Source of the DNA: Granulosicoccus sp045106855
GTDB lineage: Bacteria; Pseudomonadota; Gammaproteobacteria; Granulosicoccales; Granulosicoccaceae
DNA length: 64,000 nucleotides
Direction: 5' to 3'
Assembly: GCA_045106855.1 (NCBI GenBank)
Contig: JBGCFI010000030.1
Span: 1 to 64,000 of the forward strand
A program made the translations under genes and the position numbers. The notes under the pieces are model-generated. The model had not been told where the DNA came from. It saw nothing but the letters and a program-made list of their open reading frames with translations, and made no database searches. Positions 18,431-26,990 of this stretch are shown here, piece after piece (position 1 is the stretch's first letter; each line of letters opens with the position of its first letter).

Positions 18431-19084
18431 ATGAGGTTTATATTACTAATCGCAGTTGTTTTCGCGTCGGCTACCCTTGCGATATGGCCGTTTTCTCCTG
18501 ATTTTGACAGCGAATACCCTAGTAATAGTGAGCGCCTGTTAACCAATAGTGTCGGTAAGATGCCGGAGGGGCAGGCTCGTTCAGAACTTTCGGATCAGAT
18601 CGTCGAATTGGAACGTTACGAGGATCTGGACTACGGCTTTAGTGTTGCGGTACCTGTTGGCTGGACAAAAATTGTTGCAGCTGACACCGATACTGCAGAT
18701 AGTGAACTTGCTTCACTTGAACCCGGATATGCAGTTGGGTTTGGATCTCCTCGTTCCAACGTGGATGACAGGTTTGAGGACTACATACTGATTGAAGTTT
18801 TACCGGGGGATGATTCCGGATTGTTTGAAGCCTCTGATGCTGAGCAACGATTTATACAGGCAGGTTCGGAAAAGATCGCCTATGACAGGCTTGAAGTCGA
18901 TGGCGCAACCGATGATGCCAGTGATATCGATCTTGTGATATTCCAACGCGGCGTTAAAGCGTTCGGGTACACACTGGGGTTCTATGCCATCGGTGAACCT
19001 TCGAACGAGCAGGCGATGTTTGATGCGTTTCAGATTATGTTACGCACCTATAAACAGAAAGCGGATCCGTTTGTCATCATCTGA
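18431..19084 (+). CDS. Exported protein of PsbP/DcrB-like type
   Basis: A 217-residue protein with an N-terminal hydrophobic signal (FILLIAVVFASATLAIW) and a mature part with a YGFSVAVPVGWTKI stretch, the kind of strand seen at the start of PsbP/DcrB-like domains, followed by alternating strands and a final helix (AMFDAFQIMLRTYK). I cannot assign a function. It lies 80 nt after the TSP3 lipoprotein on the same strand and may belong to that transcription unit. A TTG at 18428 is directly before the ATG at 18431 and is less likely as start. It is convergent with the GH16 gene, 36 nt away. Confidence 0.6.
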   Translation: MRFILLIAVVFASATLAIWPFSPDFDSEYPSNSERLLTNSVGKMPEGQARSELSDQIVELERYEDLDYGFSVAVPVGWTKIVAADTDTADSELASLEPGYAVGFGSPRSNVDDRFEDYILIEVLPGDDSGLFEASDAEQRFIQAGSEKIAYDRLEVDGATDDASDIDLVIFQRGVKAFGYTLGFYAIGEPSNEQAMFDAFQIMLRTYKQKADPFVII

Positions 19085-19120
19085 CTCAGATTGCTACAAG
19101 TACGGCATGAACCAGAAACC

Positions 19121-20887
19121 TCATTGCCCGTCGGGGTAACCTTCGGGCCACAACCAGATGGGTGGTCTTTTGTTCGGAAGAACCCTGCCTGGATTTTCAG
19201 TGAACAGTGGAATGAGATCGGTTGATTGATCAAACTCTACAACTTCATAAGGTGTGGTTCGCTGGTAGACACGGATGTAGTCAATAACGTACTTACCGGG
19301 AAATGGAGTTGTTGCATCAGGGGGACCTGCCCACCATCCTCCAACGGCCTGATTGGCGATCACGTACATCTCTTGCTGAGATACATTGGAATCTACGATT
19401 CTGTGAGTTTCAATGCCATCGACGTAGAAGATGATAGTTCCGGGCATCCATTCAACACCGAAAGTATGAAAATCAGAGGTGAAATCAATGCCGGGCACAG
19501 GGAACGATTCGGTAGAGCGTAAATTGCCTTCAGAATCAAAATAGTGATAGGTGTGATAGATAACATCCTGGTTGTGACCAATGAACTCCATTATGTCAAT
19601 TTCAGGTTTGGCATCGACATAATAGGCATTCAATAACCAGAATGCCGGCCAGTACCCGCGGCCGTGCGTAAATTTTGCTCGGGTTTCCGTATATCCGTAG
19701 GTAAATTTGAAGGCATCGTAGCTAGTAATCATGCCCGATAGATACGGCTGGTTCAGTGCTTTGTCGGATAACTCAGCTGGTGTTTTTATCGTGTTTATCG
19801 TGAGGTTTTCCCCATCGAATGAAAACGGATTGAATCCAAAGTCCGGGTCATTGACAACATCAACGTAGTATTGCTCCTCATTGTTGATAAAGAGATCGGT
19901 ACCCCAGAGAAAGCTTGTGTTCCATTTGGATGTATCTAACACAGAGTTAGTAAATTCATCTGAAAAAACCAGTTCATAATCATCTAAAAGATCACTTTTG
20001 GGTTTTGGGGCCTCAGGATCGGTTCTTCCAAATGTTCGTGCTGATACGGTTAAGCCGGTTGCGATGTACTCAAAATTCTTAACTTCATCAAAGGCATTAA
20101 TTTCGTAATAGTAGTCATCGTCGAATACATCAGTGTCGATAAACTCTGGACTCTTGACGGTCGTGTAATACTCTGCTTGCCTGTAGACGTTGTATCCGGT
20201 AGCGTCAGGATCCTCGTTCCATGAGATTTTAATAGAGTCTTCCAGCACTTCGCCTGTGAAACCAGGTGTCGTTACCGATGTAAAAAACGTCATATCTTCC
20301 ATGTCAGATGGGTCCTGTGCGTTATCTGATGTTGCACTTTGGTCTGTCGCTGACTCGTTTGCCTGTTCACTGGATGTCGTCTCAGGTAAGGAGCTTTCGT
20401 CCGTAACAGTTGCATTACCGGCTAGCTCTTCGGATGATTGCTCCGTATCAGCTCCTGATCCGTTTTGTTCCGAACTTTCACTATCTGGTGTACTGGTTTT
20501 CTCTGGAGCACCGTCAGTCGATGAATCAATAGCCTGTGAATTGCCATTGTCATTCTCGCCGGTTGTATCTACTGGTGTCAGAGGATTGACTTCGTCAGGA
20601 ACGGCAGCTGTAGCTTGGCCAAGTGGTGGCTGATTCTGAGACTCGGTAGAAGCGGCAAGCGCCAGTGCTGTCTGCACCGTTACCGTTTTATCGTGTGCCA
20701 GCTGGGCTGCGCTAAGCGATGGGCTGGATGAAATGGGTGTTGCCGCTATGTTTTGCGTCTGGGATTCCGAGCCCTCGATGCCAGAGTCGCTGCACGCTGC
20801 CAGTATGCTCAGGGCAATCATCGACAACAATGGTATTGGTTTGCGATTGACTAACGTTCTGGATTGGCCTGCATTTCTTGGTGTCAT
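19121..20887 (-). CDS. GH16 family glycoside hydrolase lipoprotein (laminarinase/lichenase type)
   Basis: A 588-residue lipoprotein (lipobox SILAAC, Cys ~32). A long Ser/Thr/Glu-rich linker (~40-200) leads to a fibronectin type III-like module (~205-290) and a GH16 catalytic domain from LVFSDEFTNSVLDTSKW. The catalytic motif is intact: E429-I-D431-I-M-E434, with Glu429 the likely nucleophile and Glu434 the acid/base. Family members hydrolyse beta-1,3- or mixed-linked beta-glucans such as laminarin; which glucan is used here is not determinable. A second, degenerate GH16 lipoprotein is encoded at 23126-24070. The gene is divergent from the outer-membrane protein gene at 21145. Confidence 0.88.
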   Translation of the reverse strand: MTPRNAGQSRTLVNRKPIPLLSMIALSILAACSDSGIEGSESQTQNIAATPISSSPSLSAAQLAHDKTVTVQTALALAASTESQNQPPLGQATAAVPDEVNPLTPVDTTGENDNGNSQAIDSSTDGAPEKTSTPDSESSEQNGSGADTEQSSEELAGNATVTDESSLPETTSSEQANESATDQSATSDNAQDPSDMEDMTFFTSVTTPGFTGEVLEDSIKISWNEDPDATGYNVYRQAEYYTTVKSPEFIDTDVFDDDYYYEINAFDEVKNFEYIATGLTVSARTFGRTDPEAPKPKSDLLDDYELVFSDEFTNSVLDTSKWNTSFLWGTDLFINNEEQYYVDVVNDPDFGFNPFSFDGENLTINTIKTPAELSDKALNQPYLSGMITSYDAFKFTYGYTETRAKFTHGRGYWPAFWLLNAYYVDAKPEIDIMEFIGHNQDVIYHTYHYFDSEGNLRSTESFPVPGIDFTSDFHTFGVEWMPGTIIFYVDGIETHRIVDSNVSQQEMYVIANQAVGGWWAGPPDATTPFPGKYVIDYIRVYQRTTPYEVVEFDQSTDLIPLFTENPGRVLPNKRPPIWLWPEGYPDGQ

Positions 20888-21144
20888 GTGGGTGTAGAGC
20901 GGTCCTGAAGTCGTTATCGCGTCGCTAATGTGATTAAGGGCGCAACCAATGGAAAAAAGCTATACCAACTGATTTCGATCTCTCAAAACCACAGCCAATA
21001 CCGGAGATATCGGATGGATGTCTCATGTCTTGATGTGTAAAACCGGACAGAATGCACAAAATCATGGCGCTGATAAAGGCGTCGCTGGCATGTTTTCTGA
21101 CTTGAGTTTGGTCATAAATCGACTTTGCTGGAAAATAGCCTTTC

Positions 21145-23118
21145 ATGAGAAAACGCCAAATACCTATTGCGTTACTCGTTGCTTCTGCCTGTCCCATTGC
21201 AACTCCCGTTGTTGCTGATAGCGTTTGGCAGGGAAGCTACTCTGCGAACGGACAATGCTTTTGTAGCGGTGAGCTACCCTCATCCTTAGCGACCCGGATC
21301 GTACCAACACCGATTGGTGGGCAGACCGTCAAACAGGTGTGTGCTGCGGTTGGCTCAGGACCTGGGCTGAGACGAGAGGATGGCATTTATAACTATCCTG
21401 TTTTCAGAGACCCGCAGTGCGGTAATGGGCCTTTTTTAAATGCCAGCGGGCCTAGAGACATTGAATGTGTAGGTACTCTTGACGGTACCTATGGCAGTTG
21501 TCAGCGGGCTGGTCCAGGTTGGGCGATGGCGCTGGCCTTCGCTGATAGCAGGAAGAACCAGGCAGGAGCCAATCCTGACAAAGCCGCTGTCAAATTGGCA
21601 GCTGCCAACCCTGTAAAGGACACTTCTGTAGACACAGCGGGCAAGCGAAAAAAGAAGGTTAAAGTGCCCGTTGTAGCCAGCGACGTTACCGCAGCTTCAC
21701 CGGTTCAATCAGCGGAAGATGCAGACTTGAGCATCATGCTCGGAAAGGATCGCTATTTTCGTGCTCGTGATGGCTTGTCGGCGCAGGGTGGTGTGCCGGG
21801 TAGCCGAATCATTGTTGATGGACTTCTTTATCTCAAAGATGACGAAAATCTGGCAAAAGCGGATTTATATCAGTTTCCTGTAGCGCCGAAAATAGCCGCC
21901 GCCACACCTGAAAAATCAGCAGCTGCGCCAAAGACAATTGTAAAAAAACAGCCTTCAGCGATCAAAGCGGAAACTCCAGACCCGGTGACTGTGGCGCGTT
22001 TGAAATTGGAAAAACAGCTACGTGAAGCCAGGGCCAGGGCTGATTTTCAGGCAGAGCAAGAAGCACGAAAAGAACGGCTAAACAAACAGAAGAAGTTGGC
22101 GGACCAGACTGCGCATACAGAGCAGACGAAACTCGCAGAGCAGACGAAACTCGCAGAGCAGGCGAAACTGGCAGAGCAGGCGAAACTGGCAGAGCAGGCG
22201 AAACTGGCAGAGCAGGCGAAACTGGCAGAGCAGGCGAAACTGGCAGAGCAGGCGAAACTGGCAGAGCAGGCAAAACTCGCAGAGCAAGCAAAACTCGCAG
22301 AGCAGGCAAAACTCGCAGAGCAGGCGAAACTGGCAGAGCAGGCGAAACTGGCAGAGCAGGCAAAACTCGCAGAGCAGGCAAAACTCGCAGAGCAGGCAAA
22401 ACTCGCAGAGCAGGCAAAACTCGCAGAGCAAGAGAAACTGGCAGAGCAACAGCGTCAAGCAGCAAAAGCTCAACGAGATTTGCAAAGGAAGGATGCGTTC
22501 ACTTCGAACGAGGATGCGGTCGTTGAAGCATCCAAACAAGTAAAAAAATCATCAAACGACACAACAACGTCGACCGATTCTATGGTTGTCAGCGCCTTGA
22601 GACTACCAGCGAAAACACGCGCCAGCTCGCGTGATTTTGGCTACATAGAGGCCATGCCCGTAAGCTACGACATAGGTGGTACTGGTCTGATGCTCGAAGG
22701 CAGCGGCCAGGCGCGTGAGCGATATCAGTTTCTTGGCAGAATTGGTGTCAGCGACACCTACGGTGAGGTAATGCTGGGTGGTGGCTATTATCTGACGCCG
22801 GAGAGCGCGACGCGAATGACAGTAGTGCTGCTGGCTGGAATCGAGCACGGTAGTTTCGAGTTGCGTGATGAAGAACGTGCTCCGGATCTTACGGTTACCT
22901 CCTCAGATAGCGGCCTGTTTTTAGGGGCAGTAAGTCGAATAGTTGTGAACAACAAATTCGAATTGAAAGGCGGTGTTGGATACAGCAGCTTCTTCGAGGG
23001 TGATGCAACCCTGTTTGGAGGAGGCTACTACCACGTTACGCCGCGCCTGGACATTATGTCGCGCTTTGAGCTTGGCGATAATGACAGTTTAGGCATCGGA
23101 ATTCGCTACTACTACTAA
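21145..23118 (+). CDS. Outer-membrane beta-barrel protein with hexapeptide-repeat coiled coil
   Basis: A 657-residue exported protein. The signal peptide ends near TPVVADS. The mature N-terminus holds a cysteine-containing domain (GQCFCSGELPS ... VCAAVGSG ... DPQCGNG) of about 100 residues. A Lys/Ala/Glu/Gln-rich helical region (~285-450) contains 18 tandem hexapeptides (A/T/E)KLAEQ that would form a long coiled coil. The last ~170 residues are amphipathic strands (DIGGTGLMLEGSG, YGEVMLGGGYYL, FELKGGVGYSSF) ending in IGIRYYY, an aromatic C-terminus typical of BAM-inserted barrels. The coiled coil may span the periplasm from a C-terminal barrel. No family name is recognised. The second GH16 gene starts 7 nt after its stop. 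Confidence 0.75.
   Translation: MRKRQIPIALLVASACPIATPVVADSVWQGSYSANGQCFCSGELPSSLATRIVPTPIGGQTVKQVCAAVGSGPGLRREDGIYNYPVFRDPQCGNGPFLNASGPRDIECVGTLDGTYGSCQRAGPGWAMALAFADSRKNQAGANPDKAAVKLAAANPVKDTSVDTAGKRKKKVKVPVVASDVTAASPVQSAEDADLSIMLGKDRYFRARDGLSAQGGVPGSRIIVDGLLYLKDDENLAKADLYQFPVAPKIAAATPEKSAAAPKTIVKKQPSAIKAETPDPVTVARLKLEKQLREARARADFQAEQEARKERLNKQKKLADQTAHTEQTKLAEQTKLAEQAKLAEQAKLAEQAKLAEQAKLAEQAKLAEQAKLAEQAKLAEQAKLAEQAKLAEQAKLAEQAKLAEQAKLAEQAKLAEQAKLAEQAKLAEQEKLAEQQRQAAKAQRDLQRKDAFTSNEDAVVEASKQVKKSSNDTTTSTDSMVVSALRLPAKTRASSRDFGYIEAMPVSYDIGGTGLMLEGSGQARERYQFLGRIGVSDTYGEVMLGGGYYLTPESATRMTVVLLAGIEHGSFELRDEERAPDLTVTSSDSGLFLGAVSRIVVNNKFELKGGVGYSSFFEGDATLFGGGYYHVTPRLDIMSRFELGDNDSLGIGIRYYY
22126..22449 (+). 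repeat. 18-bp minisatellite, 18 perfect-frame copies (KLAEQ hexapeptide)
   Basis: Eighteen tandem 18-nt units fill 324 nt exactly. Each encodes (T/A/E)KLAEQ. Two synonymous forms are present: gcg aaa ctg and gca aaa ctc. They occur in blocks (units 3-8 ctg, 9-11 ctc, 12-13 ctg, 14-17 ctc), which suggests expansion by copying groups of units. Confidence 0.9.
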
Positions 23119-23125
23119 TACGGCC

Positions 23126-24070
23126 ATGACAAAGACGACCAGTAACATGAAGATAATGAAGTTGTTTTTAGCGTGCCTGTTAGGAGCGAGCCTGTCCGCG
23201 TGTGGCGAAAGCGATCTTGTGGATATCCATGAAGAGGCACTGGATGATGCAATAGCTGCTGATGTCTCGCTGGAACCTGCTGCAGCACAACCTGATAGTG
23301 AGACTGATCCGGTGCTTCCATCCAGCATCGATATATCGGAATATGATCTGGTATTCAGTGATGAATTCAATTCCCTGGTACTTGATGACACGAAATGGGG
23401 AACGTCTTTATGGGGTCAGGATACGATTATCTACAACCAGCTTCAGTACTATGTAGATACTCTGAATTCTGAAGACCCCATAGCCGATCCGTTTTCGTTT
23501 GATGGCCAGAGTCTGTCAATTAGTGCAACTATGACACCTGACGAGCAACGTGCTGCCGCTAATGAACAAACGTATCTATCCGGTCTTTTAACCACGAGAG
23601 ATACATTTGCATTTACCTACGGTTATGTTGAAGTGCGAGTGAATGTAGAGCAAGGTCGTGGAATATGGCCCTCGTTGTGGATGTTGGGCTCGGATTTCGA
23701 AGAGCTGGCACCCGAGCTCTATGTTTTTGAATATGACGGCTCGAAACAAGACAGTGTCTTCCATAATTATAACTACCGGGATGCTGATGGAAATTTACGT
23801 TCTCCCGGACAGCAGGAAGTTGAACTCAGTGGCTTATCAGAAGGGTTTCACACCATAGGGTTGCGCTGGCGTGAGTCAGAGTTATTGTTTTATGTAGATG
23901 GTCAGCCCACTTATCGTATCATTGGTGAAAACGTACCCAGTGAGGATATGTACCTCATTCTTAATCTGGCGATGGGAGGTTTGTGGACGGGGGCACCTGA
24001 CGCTACGACGCCTGATCCAGCCAGCCTGGAGGTAGACTACATACGCGTCTATCAGGAACGTAGTCAATAA
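23126..24070 (+). CDS. GH16-like lipoprotein with altered catalytic motif
   Basis: A 314-residue lipoprotein (signal ending SLSAC; an internal ATG at 23147 gives an equally good signal peptide). The mature part is a GH16 domain starting LVFSDEFNSLVLDDTKWG and aligning along its length with the larger GH16 at 19121, including FHTIGLRWRESELLFYVDGQPTYRI-type strands. The catalytic stretch reads E197-L-Y199-V-F-E202, where the intact paralogue has E-I-D-I-M-E. Both glutamates are kept but the Asp between them is Tyr, so activity may be lost or changed. It starts 7 nt after the barrel protein gene and may be made with it. Convergent with acpS. Confidence 0.82.
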   Translation: MTKTTSNMKIMKLFLACLLGASLSACGESDLVDIHEEALDDAIAADVSLEPAAAQPDSETDPVLPSSIDISEYDLVFSDEFNSLVLDDTKWGTSLWGQDTIIYNQLQYYVDTLNSEDPIADPFSFDGQSLSISATMTPDEQRAAANEQTYLSGLLTTRDTFAFTYGYVEVRVNVEQGRGIWPSLWMLGSDFEELAPELYVFEYDGSKQDSVFHNYNYRDADGNLRSPGQQEVELSGLSEGFHTIGLRWRESELLFYVDGQPTYRIIGENVPSEDMYLILNLAMGGLWTGAPDATTPDPASLEVDYIRVYQERSQ

Positions 24071-24081
24071 AGACAGACAAA

Positions 24082-24111
24082 AGGCATGCATGACCGATGA
24101 GGATCGTGCCT
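24082..24111 (+). terminator. Weak hairpin between convergent GH16-like gene and acpS
   Basis: AGGCATG at 24082-24088 can pair with CGTGCCT at 24105-24111 except one base. The loop is 16 nt and no proper T-run follows, so this is a weak candidate. Confidence 0.3.
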
Positions 24112-24120
24112 GCGTTTGAC

Positions 24121-24501
24121 TTACGAGCGTTCAAGTACGACGAAGGCGGCCACTGTGTCGCCTTCATCGCTTAAGCTCACCCAGAAGCTCCGAATGCCCA
24201 GCTTGTCACATCGCAGTTGGGCCTGGCCACTCACTTTCAAAAGTGGTTTTCCCAGTTCGTCATGTTCAAGGTAGAAGTCTTTTAGCAGTACGCCAGTCCT
24301 CTCACCAGTGCCTAGAGCTTTAACAGCGGCCTCTTTTACGGCAAATCGTTTGGCCAGAAACTGGTTCTGGTTCTGGTGGGCTTCGTAGCTTGGTAGCTCT
24401 TTTTCGTGTAAGAACCGTTTTGCGAAACGTTCGCCAAAACGTTTGTGTGCTGAGGCGATACGACTGACAGTAGCGAGATCGACACCGATTCCTGCAATCA
24501 T
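24121..24501 (-). CDS. acpS: Holo-[acyl-carrier-protein] synthase
   Basis: A 126-residue AcpS. The metal/CoA motif GVDLATVSRI at the N-terminus and FAVKEAAVKALGTG in the middle are the two family signatures. It transfers 4'-phosphopantetheine from CoA to apo-acyl carrier protein. It follows pdxJ by 16 nt, the usual gammaproteobacterial arrangement. ATG 24501 is in the expected position relative to the conserved start (IAGIGVD). Confidence 0.95.
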   Translation of the reverse strand: MIAGIGVDLATVSRIASAHKRFGERFAKRFLHEKELPSYEAHQNQNQFLAKRFAVKEAAVKALGTGERTGVLLKDFYLEHDELGKPLLKVSGQAQLRCDKLGIRSFWVSLSDEGDTVAAFVVLERS

Positions 24502-24517
24502 TGGACGGGTTTCCCGT

Positions 24518-25255
24518 TCATCTATGTCGTGCCTCTACCATTAAACGTTTCATCTTGGCAACAGCAACAGGTATGCCGGTGTACAACGCACGAGCGACGA
24601 CGCTGTGACCGACTCCCAGTTCATTGATACTTTCTATCTCGGCAATAGCCTGGACATTGTCATAGTGCAGACCATGTCCGGCATTGACGGTCAAGCCCAG
24701 GCTGAATGCGTAATCGCAGCACGAGACGATTCGTGCCAGTTCAGTACTTCGTTCTATGGCGGTCGTGGCAGCCGAGTAGTGCCCGGTATTGAGCTCGACC
24801 GTTGCGGTACCTAATCTTGCCGTTGCTTCAATCTGATCTTCGTCGGGCTCTATGAAGATCGTACAGCCGATACCTGTCGACTGCAGTGATTCGACGTAGT
24901 CTTGCAGTTCATCGCTGTTTTCTATGACATCAATACCTTTTACCATCGTGCGTTCCTGACGATTTTCAGGAACCAGGCACACACTTTTTGGTGCGAACTT
25001 CAAAGCCAGGTCGACCATGTGTCTGGTGGGTGCAATCTCCAGGTTCAGTTTGGTTTGGGCGCTAGAGACAAATCGCTCGATATCATGGTCCTGAACATGA
25101 CGTCTGTCTTTACGCAAGTGCATCGTGATGCTGTCTGCACCGGCAAGCTCTGCCTGCAGTGCGACATGTACCGGATCGGGATAGCGGACAGCCCGTGCTT
25201 CTCGGATGTTGGCCACATGATCGACATTGACACCCAGATAAATCGGTTCCTTCAC
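24518..25255 (-). CDS. pdxJ: Pyridoxine 5'-phosphate synthase
   Basis: A 245-residue PdxJ that condenses 3-amino-2-oxopropyl phosphate with 1-deoxyxylulose 5-phosphate in vitamin B6 synthesis. Visible motifs are GVNVDHVA with the catalytic His, SITMHLRKDRRH, and VNAGHGL near the C-terminus. The start is GTG 25255, preceded by a strong GGGGAGG Shine-Dalgarno. It is upstream of acpS and downstream of ygfX on the same strand. Confidence 0.95.
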   Translation of the reverse strand: MKEPIYLGVNVDHVANIREARAVRYPDPVHVALQAELAGADSITMHLRKDRRHVQDHDIERFVSSAQTKLNLEIAPTRHMVDLALKFAPKSVCLVPENRQERTMVKGIDVIENSDELQDYVESLQSTGIGCTIFIEPDEDQIEATARLGTATVELNTGHYSAATTAIERSTELARIVSCCDYAFSLGLTVNAGHGLHYDNVQAIAEIESINELGVGHSVVARALYTGIPVAVAKMKRLMVEARHR

Positions 25256-25291
25256 GCTGCGTTCACCTCCCCATACAAAAATTGCAATCCA

Positions 25292-25310
25292 CGATAGCGT
25301 AGCACTATCG
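25292..25310 (-). terminator. Hairpin at end of ygfX
   Basis: CGATAG (25292-25297) and CTATCG (25305-25310) form a 6-bp stem overlapping the ygfX stop codon. On the minus strand an ATTTTTG run follows about 10 nt later. It could end part of the sdh operon transcripts before pdxJ. Confidence 0.35.
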
Positions 25311-25877
25311 CGGTGCTGAGTTTGTTTTTGCAGATGAACTCTGGCAGGCGTTGAAAAGAAGTTGCAGGTTCAGGTAGCTGAAGTCTATCGCAGACACCGA
25401 ATCACGCCATATCGGGATCCGCTCTACCTTAGTGTCATCAGTTACCTGAATGGCAAGTACCAGTAACCCCGCACTACGATATCCGCTGTGAATAAGTGTC
25501 CCGTTTACGGAGGCGATACCTTCGCCTTCGAGGGTCCAATGATTGTTGATATCATCAGGTCCACCGTGGTGGTGAAGCGTACGAAGACGGCTAGTCTGTC
25601 GCCATTGGATTCTTGCCTTTGCGGCCACCAACAGCAGCCCAGTCGTTTGCACGAGTGCAGGGAGGGGACACAGGACAATTGCGCTACACGAGGCAATTCC
25701 TATAGCTATCAGCAGTAGCCTAAATGTCTGGCTAGGGGCAATAGTGCATCGCCAGCTTGGGGCAGGCTCAAGCGTTGCCAGTGTTTGATCGACGTGTCTA
25801 GTTTGTCGAGCTGAGCGATGCCGAAATCTTGTCGAGAATAGTTTGATAGCGGGCCTCCTTGGCCTTTCCGCTGACAA
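25305..25877 (-). CDS. ygfX: YgfX/CptA-like membrane protein, partner of SdhE
   Basis: The frame encodes up to 190 residues. The core is a short N-terminal part with W-R-C-T-I-A-P-S, two close transmembrane segments (LLLIAIGIASCSAIVLC and ALVQTTGLLLVAAKARI) and a cytoplasmic C-terminal domain with IPIWRDSVSAIDFSYLNLQLL, matching the YgfX pattern (IWxDSxxxxxxRxLRxxL). In E. coli ygfX lies after sdhE (ygfY). The start is unsettled: TTG 25877 would overlap sdhE by 80 nt, while CTG 25781 sits just after the sdhE stop but is a rare start codon. No ATG or GTG is available before the first membrane helix. Confidence 0.6.
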   Translation of the reverse strand: MSAERPRRPAIKLFSTRFRHRSARQTRHVDQTLATLEPAPSWRCTIAPSQTFRLLLIAIGIASCSAIVLCPLPALVQTTGLLLVAAKARIQWRQTSRLRTLHHHGGPDDINNHWTLEGEGIASVNGTLIHSGYRSAGLLVLAIQVTDDTKVERIPIWRDSVSAIDFSYLNLQLLFNACQSSSAKTNSAPR

Positions 25878-26055
25878 GCCTGAATAGTTCAGGGTCTTGC
25901 AAATCCTGTAGCGCTACAAAGTCAGCACGCTCCTCTTCTGAAGCCTGCTCGAAGTGATTGTTCAAGTAGGCGAGCATCGCCTCATCCAGTTCACGCATGC
26001 CGCGCCGGCATCGCCAGCGCAGCCGGGATAACGTGGTTGTATCAACAGAGCTCAT
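25798..26055 (-). CDS. sdhE: FAD assembly factor SdhE
   Basis: An 85-residue SdhE/SDHAF2/YgfY protein. The flavinylation motif RRGMRELDE is present near residue 18, followed by the five-helix arrangement (MLAYLNNHFEQASEEE, FVALQDLQDPELFRLV). SdhE promotes covalent FAD attachment to SdhA. The start codon follows the sdhB stop directly with no gap, so it is translated as part of sdhCDAB-sdhE-ygfX. Confidence 0.93.
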   Translation of the reverse strand: MSSVDTTTLSRLRWRCRRGMRELDEAMLAYLNNHFEQASEEERADFVALQDLQDPELFRLVSGKAKEARYQTILDKISASLSSTN

Positions 26056-26841
26056 CTATAAACGACGCTTTACGAGCATTTTCTTAGTCTCGGCAATTGC
26101 CTTGGCAGGGTTCAGTCCCTTCGGACACACCTGTACGCAGTTCATGATGGTGTGACACCGGTATAGCTTGAATGGGTCTTCCAGTTCATCAAGTCGTTCG
26201 CCAGTGGCGTCATCCCGACTATCGATTAACCAGCGGTAAGAGGCCAGAAGCGCTGCGGGTCCCAGATAGCGATCTGGGTTCCACCAGTAGCTAGGGCAAC
26301 TGGTGGAGCAGCATGCACAGAGTATGCATTCGTAAGCACCGTCTATCTTCTCGCGATCCTCGGGTGACTGGAGTCGTTCGCGATCGGGTGGGGCAGGGGT
26401 ATCAGATTTCAACCACGGCTCTATCGAGGCGTATTGAGCGTAAAAGTTGGTCAGATCCGAGACCAGGTCTTTAATGATCGGTTGATGAGGTAGAGGATAG
26501 ATTGTGATATCGCCTTCGATGTCGGCAATAGACGTTGTACAAGCTAATCCGTTGGTACCGTCAATATTCATTGCGCAGGAGCCACAGATTCCTTCCCGGC
26601 AGGAGCGGCGGAAGGTGAGGGTGGAGTCCATCTCACTCTTGATTTTTATTATTGCATCAAGAATCATCGGTCCGCAGTTGTCGACGTCTACCTCGTAGCT
26701 GTCAACGCGGGGATTTTCTCCATTATCCGGATCGTAGCGATAAACTTTGAAGGTTCGCGTCTTGCCTGCGCCTTCCGGTGCGGCAAAATGATTACCATTC
26801 TTTTTGACAATAGAATTTGCGGGTAGGGAAAATTCAGCCAT
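26056..26841 (-). CDS. sdhB: Succinate dehydrogenase iron-sulfur subunit
   Basis: A 261-residue SdhB. The N-terminal ferredoxin domain has CREGICGSCAMNIDG and LACT for the 2Fe-2S cluster. The C-terminal domain has CILCACCSTSCPSYWW (4Fe-4S) and CHTIMNCVQVCPKGLNP (3Fe-4S). It passes electrons from SdhA to the quinone site at the inner membrane. The N-terminal extension (~25 residues) is slightly longer than in E. coli. A 149-nt gap separates it from sdhA. Confidence 0.96.
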   Translation of the reverse strand: MAEFSLPANSIVKKNGNHFAAPEGAGKTRTFKVYRYDPDNGENPRVDSYEVDVDNCGPMILDAIIKIKSEMDSTLTFRRSCREGICGSCAMNIDGTNGLACTTSIADIEGDITIYPLPHQPIIKDLVSDLTNFYAQYASIEPWLKSDTPAPPDRERLQSPEDREKIDGAYECILCACCSTSCPSYWWNPDRYLGPAALLASYRWLIDSRDDATGERLDELEDPFKLYRCHTIMNCVQVCPKGLNPAKAIAETKKMLVKRRL

Positions 26842-26990
26842 GATTGCTTATTCCTTCGTGTTTTGCTGGCCTGGTCCGATTTATTCTTGAATTTATTGAT
26901 TCAGGAACAATCCGGAACAGTAAGACTGCCGATTACGTTTGTCAGCGGCAGTTGTTCAGGTTATCTGATGCAGACAAGTCAGCATCCTGA

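Noticed and set aside
22126..22449. CRISPR-like regular repeat
   Set aside because: Units are directly adjacent with no spacers and read as a coding hexapeptide.
21962..22539. Long minus-strand frames opposite the 18-bp repeat
   Set aside because: They are mirror frames of the repeat with extreme Leu, Ala and Cys composition, no ribosome site and no domain.
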